DNA of 64,000 nucleotides, taken from the NCBI RefSeq assembly GCF_029227915.1, contig NC_079880.1, positions 3,474,001 through 3,538,000 on the forward strand, given 5' to 3'. Below, in pieces: positions 24,790 through 37,846 of the stretch. Each line of letters starts with the position of its first letter. Within the stretch, counting starts at the first letter, position 1. The DNA is from Hydractinia symbiolongicarpus. Taxonomy: Eukaryota; Cnidaria; Hydrozoa; Anthoathecata; Hydractiniidae. The notes under the pieces are model-generated. The model saw only the letters and a program-made list of their open reading frames with translations. It was not told the origin of the DNA and ran no database searches. A program made the position numbers and the translations under genes.

Positions 24790-27325
24790 GCCGGCAAACG
24801 AAAACCCGCGATTTCCCGTAAATCCCGGGCTTGGCCCGTATAGTCGAATGTATACAAAGAAAGTACCCTGTGAGTAAACTCATTTCCAGAACGATTTTTT
24901 AAATTATTATTTCACCACTAAAGCCCATGAGACTTGTAGTATTTAAAAATATTTTCATTTTTGATGAGACGCTGAATAAAAGAAGTTTAATCGCTGGCAA
25001 ACGAAAACCCGCGACTTCCCGTAAATCCCGGACTCAGCCCGTATAGTCAAAAGTATACAAAGAAAGTACCCAGGGTGTAAACTCATTTCCCGAACTATTT
25101 TTTAAATTATTATTTCACCACTAAATCGCATGAGACTTGTAGTTTTCAAAAATGTTTTCATTTTTGATGAGACGCTGAATAAAAGAAGTTTAATCGCCGG
25201 CAAACGAAAACCTGCGATTTCCCGTAAATCCCGGACTCGGCCCGTATAATCAAAAGTATACACAGAAAGTACCCAGGGTGTAAACTCATTTCCCGAACGA
25301 TTTTTTAGATTATTTTTTCACCACTAAAACGCATGAGACTTGTAGTTTTCAGAAATGTTTTCATTTTTGATGAGACGCTTAATGAAAGTTGTTTAATCGC
25401 CGGCAAACGAAAACCCGCGATTTCCCGTAAATCCCGGGCTTGGCCCGTATAGTCGAATGTATACAAAGAAAGTACCCTGTGAGTAAACTCATTTCCAGAA
25501 CGATTTTTTAAATTATTATTTCACCACTAAAGCCCATGAGACTTGTAGTATTTAAAAATATTTTCATTTTTGATGAGACGCTGAATAAAAGAAGTTTAAT
25601 CGCTGGCAAACGAAAACCCGCGACTTCCCGTAAATCCCGGACTCAGCCCGTATAGTCAAAAGTATACAAAGAAAGTACCCAGGGTGTAAGCTCATTTCCC
25701 AAACGATATTTTAAATTAATTTTCACCACTAAAACGCATGAGACTTGTAGTTTTCAGAAATGTTTTCATTTTTGATGAGACGCTTAATGAAAGTTGTTTA
25801 ATCGCCGGCAAACGAAAACCCGCGATTTCCCGTAAATCCCGGGCTTGGCCCGTATAGTCGAATGTATACAAAGAAAGTACCCTGTGAGTAAACTCATTTC
25901 CAGAACGATTTTTTAAATTATTATTTCACCACTAAAGCCCATGAGACTTGTAGTATTTAAAAATATTTTCATTTTTGATGAGACGCTGAATAAAAGAAGT
26001 TTAATCGCTGGCAAACGAAAACCCGCGACTTCCCGTAAATCCCGGACTCAGCCCGTATAGTCAAAAGTATACAAAGAAAGTACCCAGGGTGTAAACTCAT
26101 TTCCCGAACGATTTTTTAGATTATTTTTTCACCACTAAAACGCATGAGCCTTGTAGTTTTCAAAAATGTTTTCATTTTTGATGAGACGCTGAATAAAAGA
26201 AGTTTAATCGCCGGCAAACGAAAACCCGTGACTTCCCGTAAATCCCGGACTCGGCCTGTATAGTCAAAAGTATACAAAGAAAGTACACAGGGAGTAAACT
26301 CATTTCCCAAACGATATTTTAAATTAATTTTCACCACTAAAACGCATGAGACTTGTAGTTTTCAGAAATGTTTTCATTTTTGATGAGACGCTTAATGAAA
26401 GTTGTTTAATCGCCGGCAAACGAAAACCCGCGATTTCCCGTAAATCCCGGGCTTGGCCCGTATAGTCGAATGTATACAAAGAAAGTACCCTGTGAGTAAA
26501 CTCATTTCCAGAACGATTTTTTAAATTATTATTTCACCACTAAAGCCCATGAGACTTGTACTATTTAAAAATATTTTCATTTTTGATGAGACGCTGAATA
26601 AAAGAAGTTTAATCGCTGGCAAACGAAAACCCGCGACTTCCCGTAAATCCCGGACTCAGCCCGTATAGTCAAAAGTATACAAAGAAAGTACCCAGGGTGT
26701 AAACTCATTTCCCAAACGATATTTTAAATTAATTTTCACCACTAAAACGCATGAGACTTGTAGTTTTCAGAAATGTTTTCATTTTTGATGAGACGCTTAA
26801 TGAAAGTTGTTTAATCGCCGGCAAACGAAAACCCGCGATTTCCCGTAAATCCCGGGCTTGGCCCGTATAGTCGAATGTATACAAAGAAAGTACCCTGTGA
26901 GTAAACTCATTTCCAGAACGATTTTTTAAATTATTATTTCACCACTAAAGCCCATGAGACTTGTAGTATTTAAAAATATTTTCATTTTTGATGAGACGCT
27001 GAATAAAAGAAGTTTAATCGCTGGCAAACGAAAACCCGCGACTTCCCGTAAATCCCGGACTCAGCCCGTATACTCAAAAGTATACAAAGAAAGTACCCAG
27101 GGTGTAAACTCATTTCCCGAACTATTTTTTAAATTATTATTTCACCACTAAATCGCATGAGACTTGTAGTTTTCAAAAATGTTTTCATTTTTGATGAGAC
27201 GCTGAATAAAAGAAGTTTAATCGCCGGCAAACGAAAACCTGCGATTTCCCGTAAATCCCGGACTCGGCCCGTATAGTCAAAAGTATACACAGAAAGTACC
27301 CAGGGTGTAAACTCATTTCCCGAAC

Positions 27326-30300
27326 GATTTTTTAGATTATTTTTTCACCACTAAAACGCATGAGCCTTGTAGTTTTCAAAAATGTTTTCATTTTTGATGA
27401 GACGCTGAATAAAAGAAGTTTAATCGCCGGCAAACGAAAACCCGCGACTTCCCGTAAATCCCGGACTCGGCCTGTATAGTCAAAAGTATACAAAGAAAGT
27501 ACACAGGGAGTAAACTCATTTCCCAAACGATATTTTAAATTAATTTTCACCACTAAAACGCATGAGACTTGTAGTTTTCAGAAATGTTTTCATTTTTGAT
27601 GAGACGCTTAATGAAAGTTGTTTAATCGCCGGCAAACGAAAACCCGCGATTTCCCGTAAATCCCGGGCTTGGCCCGTATAGTCGAATGTATACAAAGAAA
27701 GTACCCTGTGAGTAAACTCATTTCCAGAACGATTTTTTAAATTATTATTTCACCACTAAAGCCCATGAGACTTGTAGTATTTAAAAATATTTTCATTTTT
27801 GATGAGACGCTGAATAAAAGAAGTTTAATCGCTGGCAAACGAAAACCCGCGACTTCCCGTAAATCCCGGACTCAGCCCGTATAGTCAAAAGTATACAAAG
27901 AAAGTACCCAGGGTGTAAACTCATTTCCCGAACTATTTTTTAAATTATTATTTCACCACTAAAGCCCATGAGACTTGTAGTATTTAAAAATATTTTCATT
28001 TTTGATGAGACGCTGAATAAAAGAAGTTTAATCGCCGGCAAACGAAAACCCGCGACTTTCCGTAAATCCCGGACTCAGCCCGTATAGTCAAAAGTATACA
28101 AAGAAAGTACCCAGGGAGTAAACTCATTTCATGAACGATTTTTTAGATTATTTTTTCACCACTAAAACGCATGAGCCTTGTAGTTTTCAAAAATGTTTTC
28201 ATTTTTGATGAGACGCTGAATAAAAGAAGTTTAATCGCCGGCAAACGAAAACCTGCGATTTCCCGTAAATCCCGGACTCGGCCCGTATAGTCAAAAGTAT
28301 ACAAAGAAAGTACCCAGGGTGTAAACTCATTTCCCGAACTATTTTTTAAATTATTATTTCACCACTAAAGCCCATGAGACTTGTAGTATTTAAAAATATT
28401 TTCATTTTTGATGAGACGCTGAATAAAAGAAGTTTAATCGCCGGCAAACGAAAACCCGCGACTTCCCGTAAATCCCGGACTCAGCCCGTATAGTCAAAAG
28501 TATACAAAGAAAGTACCCAAGGAGTAAACTCATTTCCCGAAGGATTTTTTAAATTATTTTTTCACCACTAAAACGCATGAGACTTGTAGTTTTCAGAAAT
28601 GTTTTCATTTTTGATGAGACGCTTAATGAAAGAGGTTTAATCGCCGGCAAACGAAAACCCGAGATTTCCCGTAAATCCCGGGCTTGGCCCGTATAGTCAA
28701 AAGTATACAAAGATTGTACCCAGGGAGTAAACTCATTTTCAGAACGATTTTTGAAATTATTTTTTCACCAATGAAACGCATGAGATTTGTAGTTTTCAGA
28801 AATGTTTTCATTTTTGATGAGACGCTTAATGAAAGTTGTTTAATCGCCGGCAAACGAAAACCTGCGATTTCCCGTAAATCCCGGGCTTGGCCCGTATAGT
28901 CGAATGTATACAAAGAAAGTACCCTGTGAGTAAACTCATTTCCAGAACGATTTTTTTAATTATTATTTCACCACTAAAGCCCATGAGACTTGTAGTATTT
29001 AAAAATATTTTCATTTTTGATGAGACGCTGAATAAAAGAAGTTTAATCGCTGGCAAACGAAAACCCGCGACTTCCCGTAAATCCCGGACTCAGCCCGTAT
29101 AGTCAAAAGTATACAAAGAAAGTACCCAGGGTGTAAACTCATTTCCCGAACTATTTTTTAAATTATTATTTCACCACTAAAGCCCATGAGACTTGTAGTA
29201 TTTAAAAATATTTTCATTTTTGAAGAGACGCTGAATAAAAGAAGTTTAATCGCCGGCAAACGAAAACCCGCGACTTCCCGCAAATCCCGGACTCAGCCCG
29301 TATAGTCAAAAGTATACAAAGAAAGTACCCAGGGAGTAAACTCATTTCCCGAACGATTTTTTAGATTATTTTTTCACCACTAAAACGCATGAGCCTTGTA
29401 GTTTTCAAAAATGTTTTCATTTTTGATGAGACGCTGAATAAAAGAAGTTTAATCGCCGGCAAACGAAAACCTGCGATTTCCCGTAAATCCCGGACTCGGC
29501 CCGTATAGTCAAAAGTATACCAAGAAAGTACCCAGGAAGTAAACTCATTTCCCAAACGATATTTTAAATTAATTTTCACCACTAAAACGCATGAGACTTG
29601 TAGTTTTCAGAAATGATTTCATTTTTGATGAGACGCTTAATGAAAGTTATTTAATCGCCGGCAAACGAAAACCCGCGATTTCCCGTAAATCACGGGCTTG
29701 GCCCGTATAGTCGAATGTATACAAAGAAAGTACCCTGTGAGTAAACTCATTTCCAGAACGATTTTTTAATTTATTTTTTCAACACTAAAACGCATGAGAC
29801 TTGTAGTTTTCAAAAATGTTTTCATTTTTGATGAGACGCTTAATGAAAGAGGTTTAATCACCGGCAAACGAAAACCCGAGATTTCCCGTAAATCCCGGGC
29901 TTGGCCCGTATAGTCAAAAGTATACAAAGAGAGTACCCAGGGAGTAAACTCATTTCCAGAACGATTTTTTAAATTATTTTTTCACCACTAAAACGCATAA
30001 GACTTGTAGTTTTTAAAAATGTTTTCATTTTCGATGAGACGCTGAATAAAAGAAGTTTAATCGCCGGCAAACGAAAACCTGCGATTTCCCGTAAATCCCA
30101 GACTCGGCCCGTATAGTCAAAAGTATACAAAGAAAGTACCCAGGGTGTAAACTCATTTCCCGAACTATTTTTTAAATTATTATTTCACCACTAAAGCCCA
30201 TGAGACTTGTAGTATTTAAAAATATTTTCATTTTTGATGAGACGCTGAATAAAAGAAGTTTAATCGCCGGCAAACGAAAACCTGCGATTTCCCGTAAATC

Positions 30301-30764
30301 CCGGACTCGGCCCGTATAGTCAAAAGTATACAAAGAAAGTACCCAGGGTGTAAACTCATTTCCCGAACTATTTTTTAAATTATTATTTCACCACTAAAGC
30401 CCATGAGACTTGTAGTATTTAAAAATATTTTCATTTTTGATGAGACGCTGAATAAAAGAAGTTTAATCGCCGGCAAACGAAAACCTGCGATTTCCCGTAA
30501 ATCCCGGACTCGGCCCGTATAGTCAAAAGTATACAAAGAAAGTACCCAGGGTGTAAACTCATTTCCCGAACTATTTTTTAAATTATTATTTCACCACTAA
30601 AGCCCATGAGACTTGTAGTATTTAAAAATATTTTCATTTTTGATGAGACGCTGAATAAAAGAAGTTTAATCGCCGGCAAACGAAAACCCGCGACTTCCCG
30701 TAAATCCTGGACTCAGCCCGTATAGTCAAAAGTATACAAAGAAAGTACCCAAGGAGTAAACTCA
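27326..30764. repeat. Mixed monomers; run of three near-identical B units
   Basis: Mostly A, C' and B monomers. CGAACTATT falls at 30161, 30364 and 30567 with identical flanks, a local run of one monomer type at single-monomer steps. The first AAATCACGGGC type A variant, which extends the inverted repeat, is at 29.69 kb; it recurs many times to the right and was not seen to the left. No gene is seen. Confidence 0.8.
29692..29706. repeat. Perfect 15-nt inverted repeat with 3-nt loop (extended form)
   Basis: ACGGGC, TTG, GCCCGT: a 6-bp stem around a 3-nt loop. In standard type A and E monomers (CCCGGGCTTGG) the stem is 5 bp (CGGGC/GCCCG). In B and C monomers (GGACTCGG) it is broken. The C-to-A change gaining the sixth pair recurs near 30.9, 32.1, 33.1, 43.6, 47.1, 48.9, 50.9, 52.0, 54.4, 55.8, 58.2, 59.5, 60.7 and 63.1 kb. 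This may be a cruciform-forming dyad or merely a neutral variant that spread. Confidence 0.75.
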
Positions 30765-33700
30765 TTTCCCGAAGGATTTTTTAAATTATTTTTTCACCAC
30801 TAAAACGCATGAGACTTGTAGTTTTCAAAAATGATTTCATTTTTGATGAGACGCTTAATGAAAGTTGTTTAATCGCCGGCAAACGAAAACCCGCGATTTC
30901 CCGTAAATCACGGGCTTGGCCCGTATAGTCGAATGTATACAAAGAAAGTACCCTGTGAGTAAACTCATTTCCCGAACTATTTTTTAAATTATTATTTCAC
31001 CACTAAAGCCCATGAGACTTGTAGTATTTAAAAATATTTTCATTTTTGATGAGACGCTGAATAAAAGAAGTTTAATCGCCGGCAAACGAAAACCCGCGAC
31101 TTCCCGTAAATTCCGGACTCAGCCCGCATAGTCAAAAGTATACAAAGAAAGTACCCAAGGAGTAAACTCATTTCCCGAAGGATTTTTTAAATTATTTTTT
31201 CACCACTAAAACGCATGAGACTTGTAGTTTTCAGAAATGTTTTCATTTTTGATGAGACGCTTAGTGAAAGTTGTTTAATCACCGGTAAACGAAAACCCGC
31301 GATTTCCCGTAAATCCCGGGCTTGGCCCGTATAGTCGAATGTATACAAAGAAAGTACCCTGTGAGTAAACTCATTTCCAGAACGATTTTTTAAATTATTA
31401 TTTCACCACTAAAGCCCATGAGACTTGTAGTATTTAAAAATATTTTCATTTTTGATGAGACGCTGAATAAAAGAAGTTTAATCGCTGGCAAACGAAAATC
31501 CGCGACTTCCCGTAAATCCCGGACTCAGCCCGTATAGTCAAAAGTATACAAAGAAAGTACCCAGGGTGTAAACTCATTTCCCGAACTATTTTTTAAATTA
31601 TTATTTCACCACTAAAGCCCATGAGACTTGTAGTATTTAAAAATATTTTCATTTTTGATGAGACGCTGAATAAAAGAAGTTTAATCGCCGGCAAACGAAA
31701 ACCCGCGACTTCCCGTAAATCCCGGACTCAGCCCGTATAGTCAAAAGTATACAAAGAAAGTACCCAGGGAGTAAACTCATTTCCCGAACGATTTTTTAAA
31801 TTATTTTTTCACCACTAAAACGCATGAGCCTTGTAGTTTTCAAAAATGTTTTCATTTTTGATGAGACGCTGAATAAAAGAAGTTTAATCGCCGGCAAACG
31901 AAAACCTGCGATTTCCCGTAAATCCCGGACTCGGCCCGTATAGTCAAAAGTATACAAAGAAAGTACCCAGGAAGTAAACTCATTTCCCAAACGATATTTT
32001 AAATTAATTTTCACCACTAAAACGCATGAGACTTGTAGTTTTCAGAAATGTTTTTATTTTTGATGAGACGCTTAATGAAAGTTGTTTAATCGCCGGCAAA
32101 CGAAAACCGCGATTTCCCGTAAATCACGGGCTTGGCCCGTATAGTTGAATGTATACAAAGAAAGTACCCTGTGAGTAAACTCATTTCCAGAACGATTTCT
32201 TAATTTATTTTTTCAACACTAAAACGCATGAGACTTGTAGTTTTCAAAAATGTTTTCATTTTTGATGAGACGCTTAATGAAAGAGGTTTAATCGCCGGCA
32301 AACGAAAACCCGAGATTTCCCGTAAATCCCGGGCTTGGCCCGTATAGTCAAAAGTATACAAAGAAAGTACCCAGGGTGTAAACTCATTTCCCGAACTATT
32401 TTTTAAATTATTATTTCACCACTAAAGCCAATGAGACTTGTAGTATTTAAAAATATTTTCATTTTTGATGAGACGCTGAATAAAAGAAGTTTAATCGCCG
32501 GCAAACGAAAACCTGCGATTTCCCGTAAATCCCGGACTCGGCCCGTATAGTCAAAAGTATACAAAGAAAGTACCCAGGGAGTAAACTCATTTCCCGAACG
32601 ATTTTTTAAATGATTTTTTCACCACTAAATCGCATGAGACTTGTAGTTTTCAAAAATGTTTTCATTTTTGATGAGACGCTGAATAAAAGAAGTTTAATCG
32701 CCGGCAAACGAAAACCTGCAATTTCCTGTAAATCCCGGACTCGGCCCGTATAGTCAAAAGTATACAAAGAAAGTACCCAGGGTGTAAACTTCATTTCCCG
32801 AACGATTTTTTAAATTATTTTTTCACCACTAAAGCCCATGAGACTTGTAGTATTTAAAAATATTTTCATTTTTGATGAGACGCTGAATAAAAGAAGTTTA
32901 ATCGCCGGCAAACGAAAACCTGCGATTTCCCGTAAATCCCGGACTCGGCCCGTATAGTCAAAAGTATACAAAGAATGTACCCAGGGTGTAAACTCATTTC
33001 CCGAAGGATTTTTTAAATTATTTTTTCACCACTAAAACGCATGAGACTTGTAGTTTTCAGAAATGATTTCATTTTTGATGAGACGCTTAATGAAAGTTGT
33101 TTAATCGCCGGCAAACGAAAACCCGCGATTTCCCGTAAATCACGGGCTTGGCCCGTATAGTCGAATGTATACAAAGAAAGTACCCTGTGAGTAAACTCAT
33201 TTCCCGAACTATTTTTTAAATTATTATTTCACCACTAAAGCCCATGAGACTTGTAGTATTTAAAAATATTTTCATTTTTGATGAGACGCTGAATAAAAGA
33301 AGTTTAATCGCCGGCAAACGAAAACCCGCGACTTCCCGTAAATTCCGGACTCAGCCCGCATAGTCAAAAGTATACAAAGAAAGTACCCAAGGAGTAAACT
33401 CATTTCCCGAAGGATTTTTTAAATTATTTTTTCACCACTAAAACGCATGAGACTTGTAGTTTTCAGAAATGTTTTCATTTTTGATGAGACGCTTAGTGAA
33501 AGTTGTTTAATCACCGGTAAACGAAAACCCGCGATTTCCCGTAAATCCCGGGCTTGGCCCGTATAGTCGAATGTATACAAAGAAAGTACCCTGTGAGTAA
33601 ACTCATTTCCAGAACGATTTTTTAAATTATTATTTCACCACTAAAGCCCATGAGACTTGTAGTATTTAAAAATATTTTCATTTTTGATGAGACGCTGAAT

Positions 33701-35639
33701 AAAAGAAGTTTAATCGCTGGCAAACGAAAACCCACGACTTCCCGTAAATCCTGGACTCAGCCCGTATAGTCAAAAGTATACAAAGAAAGTACCCAGGGTG
33801 TAAACTCATTTCCCGAACTATTTTTTAAATTATTATTTCACCACTAAAGCCCATGAGACTTGTAGTATTTAAAAATATTTTCATTTTTGATGAGACGCTG
33901 AATAAAAGAAGTTTAATCGCCGGCAAACGAAAACCCGCGACTTCCCGTAAATCCCGGACTCAGCCCGTATAGTCAAAAGTATACAAAGAAAGTACCTAGG
34001 GAGTAAACTCATTTCACGAACGATTTTTTAAATTATTTTTTCACCACTAAAACGCATGAGCCTTGTAGTTTTCAAAAATGTTTTCATTTTTGATGAGACG
34101 CTGAATAAAAGAAGTTTAATCGCCGGCAAACGAAAACCTGCGATTTCCCGTAAATCCTGGACTTGGCCCGTATAGTCGAATGTATACAAAGAAAGTACCC
34201 TGTGAGTAAACTCATTTCCAGAACGATTTTTTAAATTATTATTTCACCACTAAAGCCCATGAGACTTGTAGTATTTAAAAATATTTTCATTTTTGATGAG
34301 ACGCTGAATAAAAGAAGTTTAATCGCCGGCAAACGAAAACCCACGATTTCCCGTAAATCCCGGGCTTGGCCCGTATAATCGAATGTATACAAAGAAAGTA
34401 CCCTGTGAGTAAACTCATTTCCCGAACGAATTTTTAAATTATTTTTTCACCACTAAAACGCATGAGACTTGTAGTTTTCAGAAATGTTTTCATTTTTGAT
34501 GAGACGCTTTATAAAAGTGGTTTAATCGCCGGCAAACGAAAACCCGTGATTTCCCGTAAATCCCGGACTCGGCCCGTATAGTCAAAAGTATACAAAGAAA
34601 GTACCCAGGAAGTAAACTCATTTCCCAAACGATATTTTAAATTAATTTTCACCACTAAAACGCATGAGACTTGTAGTTTTCAGAAATGTTTTTATTTTTG
34701 ATGAGACGCTTAATGAAAGTTGTTTAATCGCCGGCAAACGAAAACAGCGATTTCCCGTAAATCCCGGGCTTGGCCCGTATAGTTGAATGTATACAAAGAA
34801 AGTACCCTGTGAGTAAACTCATTTCCAGAACGATTTCTTAATTTATTTTTTCAACACTAAAACGCATGAGACTTGTAGTTTTCAAAAATGTTTTCATTTT
34901 TGATGAGACGCTTAATGAAAGAGGTTTAATCGCCGGCAAACGAAAACCCGAGATTTCCCGTAAATCCCGGGCTTGGCCCGTATAGTCAAAAGTATACAAA
35001 GAAAGTACCCAGGGTGTAAACTCATTTCCCGAACTATTTTTTAAATTATTATTTCACCACTAAAGCCAATGAGACTTGTAGTATTTAAAAATATTTTCAT
35101 TTTTGATGAGACGCTGAATAAAAGAAGTTTAATCGCCGGCAAACGAAAACCTGCGATTTCCCGTAAATCCCGGACTCGGCCCGTATAGTCAAAAGTATAC
35201 AAAGAAAGTACCCAGGGAGTAAACTAATTTCCCGAACGATTTTTTAAATGATTTTTTCACCACTAAATCGCATGAGACTTGTAGTTTTCAAAATTGTTTT
35301 CATTTTTGATGAGACGCTGAATAAAAGAAGTTTAATCGCCGGCAAACGAAAACCTGCGATTTCCTGTAAATCCCGGACTCGGCCCGTATAGTCAAAAGTA
35401 TACAAAGAAAGTACCCAGGGTGTAAACTCATTTCCCGAACGATTTTTTAAATTATTATTTCACCACTAAAGCCCATGAGACTTGTAGTATTTAAAAATAT
35501 TTTCATTTTTGATGAGACGCTGAATAAAAGAAGTTTAATCGCCGGCAAACGAAAACCTGCGATTTCCCGTAAATCCCGGACTCGGCCCGTATAGTCAAAA
35601 GTATACAAAGAATGTACCCAGGGTGTAAACTCATTTCCC
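30765..35639. repeat. 2232-bp tandem duplication; second copy longer by two monomers
   Basis: Copy 1 is about 30765-32996 and copy 2 about 32997-35639. The marker TCACCGGTAAACG lies at about 31.28 and 33.51 kb (offset 2232). Further right the offset is 2638 (TAGTTGAATG at about 32.14 and 34.78 kb). Copy 2 therefore contains about 406 extra bp (roughly 34160-34583), including an ACTTGGCCCG/TCGAATG monomer and a GCTTTATAAAAGTGG unit. 2232 is 11 monomers. Confidence 0.8.
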
Positions 35640-37846
35640 GAACGATTTTTTAAATTATTATTTCACCACTAAAGCCCATGAGACTTGTAGTTTTTAAAAA
35701 TGTTTTCATTTTTGATGAGACGCTGAATAAAAGAAGTTTAATTGCCGGCAAACGAAAACCCGCGACTTCCCGTAAATCCCGGACTCGGCCCGTATAGTCA
35801 AAAGTATACAAAGAAAGTACCCAGGGAGTAAACTCATTTCCAGAACGATTTCTTAATTTATTTTTTCAACACTAAAACGCATGAGACTTGTAGTTTTCAA
35901 AAATGTTTTCATTTTTGATGAGACGCTTAATGAAAGAGGTTTAATCGCCGGCAAACGAAAACCCGAGATTTCCCGTAAATCCCGGGCTTGGCCCGTATAG
36001 TCAAAAGTATACAAAGAAAGTACCCAGGGTGTAAACTCATTTCCCGAACTATTTTTTAAATTATTATTTCACCACTAAAGCCAATGAGACTTGTAGTATT
36101 TAAAAATATTTTCATTTTTGATGAGACGCTGAATAAAAGAAGTTTAATCGCCGGCAAACGAAAACCTGCGATTTCCCGTAAATCCCAGACTCGGCCCGTA
36201 TAGTCAAAAGTATACAAAGAAAGTACCCGGGATGTAAACTCATTTCCCGAACGATTTTTTAAATTTTTATTTCACCACTAAAGCCCATGAGACTTGTAGT
36301 TTTTAAAAATGTTTACATTTTTGATGAGACGCTGAATAAAAGAAGTTTAATTGCCGGCAAACGAAAACCCGCGACTTCCCGTAAATCCCGGACTCGGCCC
36401 GTATAGTCAAAAGTATACAAAGAAAGTACCCAGGGAGTAAACTCATTTCCCGAACGATTTTTTAAATGATTTTTTCACCACTAAATCGCATGAGACTTGT
36501 AGTTTTCAAAAATGTTTTCATTTTTGATGAGACGCTGAATAAAAGAAGTTTAATCGCCGGCAAACGAAAACCTGCGATTTCCTGTAAATCCCGGACTCGG
36601 CCCGTATAGTCAAAAGTAAACAAAGAAAGTACCCAGGGTGTAAACTCATTTCCCGAACGATTTTTTAAATTATTATTTCACCACTAAAGCCCATGAGACT
36701 TGTAGTATTTAAAAATATTTTCATTTTTGATGAGACGCTGAATAAAAGAAGTTTAATCGCCGGCAAACGAAAACCTGCGATTTCCCGTAAATCCCGGACT
36801 CGGCCCGTATAGTCAAAAGTATACAAAGAATGTACCCAGGGTGTAAACTCATTTCCCGAACGATTTTTTAAATTATTATTTCACCACTAAAGCCCATGAG
36901 ACTTGTAGTATTTAAAAATATTTTCATTTTTGATGAGACGCTGAATAAAAGAAGTTTAATCGCCGGCAAACAAAAACCCGCGACTTCCCGTAAATCCCGG
37001 ACTCGGCCCGTATAGTCAAAAGTATACAAAAAAGTACCCAGGGAGTAAACTCATTTCCCGAACGACTTTTTAAATTTTTTTTCACCACTAAAAAATATTT
37101 TTTCATTTTTGATGAGACGCTGAATAAAAGAAGTTTAATTGCCGGCAAACGAAAACCCGCGTCTTCCCGTAAATCCCCGACTCGGCCCGTATAGTCAAAA
37201 GTATACAAAGAAAGTACCCAGGGAGTAAACTCATTTCCCAAACGATATTTTAAATTAATTTTCACCACTAAAACGCATGAGACTTGTAGTTTTCAGAAAT
37301 GTTTTCATTTTTGATGAGACGCTTAATGAAAGTTGTTTAATCGCCGGCAAACGAAAACTCGCGATTTCCCGTAAATCCCGGGCTTGGCCCGTATAGTCGA
37401 ATGTATACAAAGAAAGTACCCTGTGAGTAAACTCATTTCCAGAACGATTTTTTAAATTATTATTTCACCACTAAAGCCCATGAGACTTGTAGTATTTAAA
37501 AATATTTTCATTTTTGATGAGACGCTGAATAAAAGAAGTTTAATCGCCGGCAAACGAAAACCTGCGATTTCCCGTAAATCCCGGACTCGGCCCGTATAGT
37601 CAAAAGTATACAAAGAAATTACCCAGGGTGTAAACTCATTTCCCGAACTATTTTTTAAATTATTATTTCACCACTAAAGCCCATGAGACTTGTAGTATTT
37701 AAAAATATTTTCATTTTTGATGAGACTCTGAATAAAAGAAGTTTAATCGCCGGCAAACGAAAACCTGCAATTTCCCGTAAATCCCGGACTCGGCCCGTAT
37801 AGTCAAAGTATACAAAGAAAGTACCCGGGGTGTAAACTCATTTCCC
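35640..37846. repeat. 2207-bp duplication, copy 1
   Basis: This copy is followed directly by a second one at offset 2207. Markers are GATTTCTTAATTTA (35851), CCCGGGATGTAAAC, GTTTACATTTTTG, AAAAGTAAACAAAG, ACAAAAAAGTACC, GAAAACTCGCG, GAAATTACCC, GAGACTCTGAAT, CCTGCAATTT and the one-base loss in TCAAAGTATAC. 2207 is 11 monomers minus a 24-bp deletion and two single-base losses. Confidence 0.9.
36962..37140. repeat. Truncated 179-bp monomer (24-bp loss)
   Basis: CACCACTAAAA is followed directly by AATATTTTTTCATTTTTG, so the CGCATGAGATTTGTAG segment is missing. The neighbouring TATACAAAAAAGTACC has also lost one base. The deletion ends lie in A/T runs, which suggests slippage or microhomology. 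Confidence 0.85.

Larger units (their letters stand above)
23070..27325. repeat. 1013-bp pentamer higher-order repeat, several copies
   Basis: The order is a GAGCCTTG/CCTGTATAG monomer with TACACAGGGAG, then A, C', A, C'. Full copies are 23070-24082, 24083-25095 and 26110-27122. The stretch 25096-26109 is a rearranged copy containing a CGAACTATT/AATCGCATGAG insert (25.09 kb) that reappears at 27.12 kb, offset 2027 (ten monomers). The start marker GATTTTTTAGATTA falls at 23070, 24083, 25299, 26110, 27326 and 28137. This is the nearest thing in the window to a regular alpha-satellite-style higher-order repeat, but it does not extend beyond about 5 kb. Confidence 0.8.

Noticed and set aside
27332-27553. 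Recurrent 73-codon minus-strand frame seen dozens of times across the window
   Set aside because: It is 222 bp, just over one monomer, begins with GTG rather than ATG, has no recognisable domain, and is present only because the monomer is present. There is no sign of selection on protein sequence: synonymous and non-synonymous variants appear mixed, and indels are common.
22690-28137. A window-wide 1013-bp higher-order repeat
   Set aside because: The pentamer order holds only in about 23-27 kb. Other blocks have different periods and monomer orders.
29692-29706. Rho-independent terminator
   Set aside because: The stem is only 5-6 bp, no T-run follows (TATAGTC follows), and there is no gene upstream.
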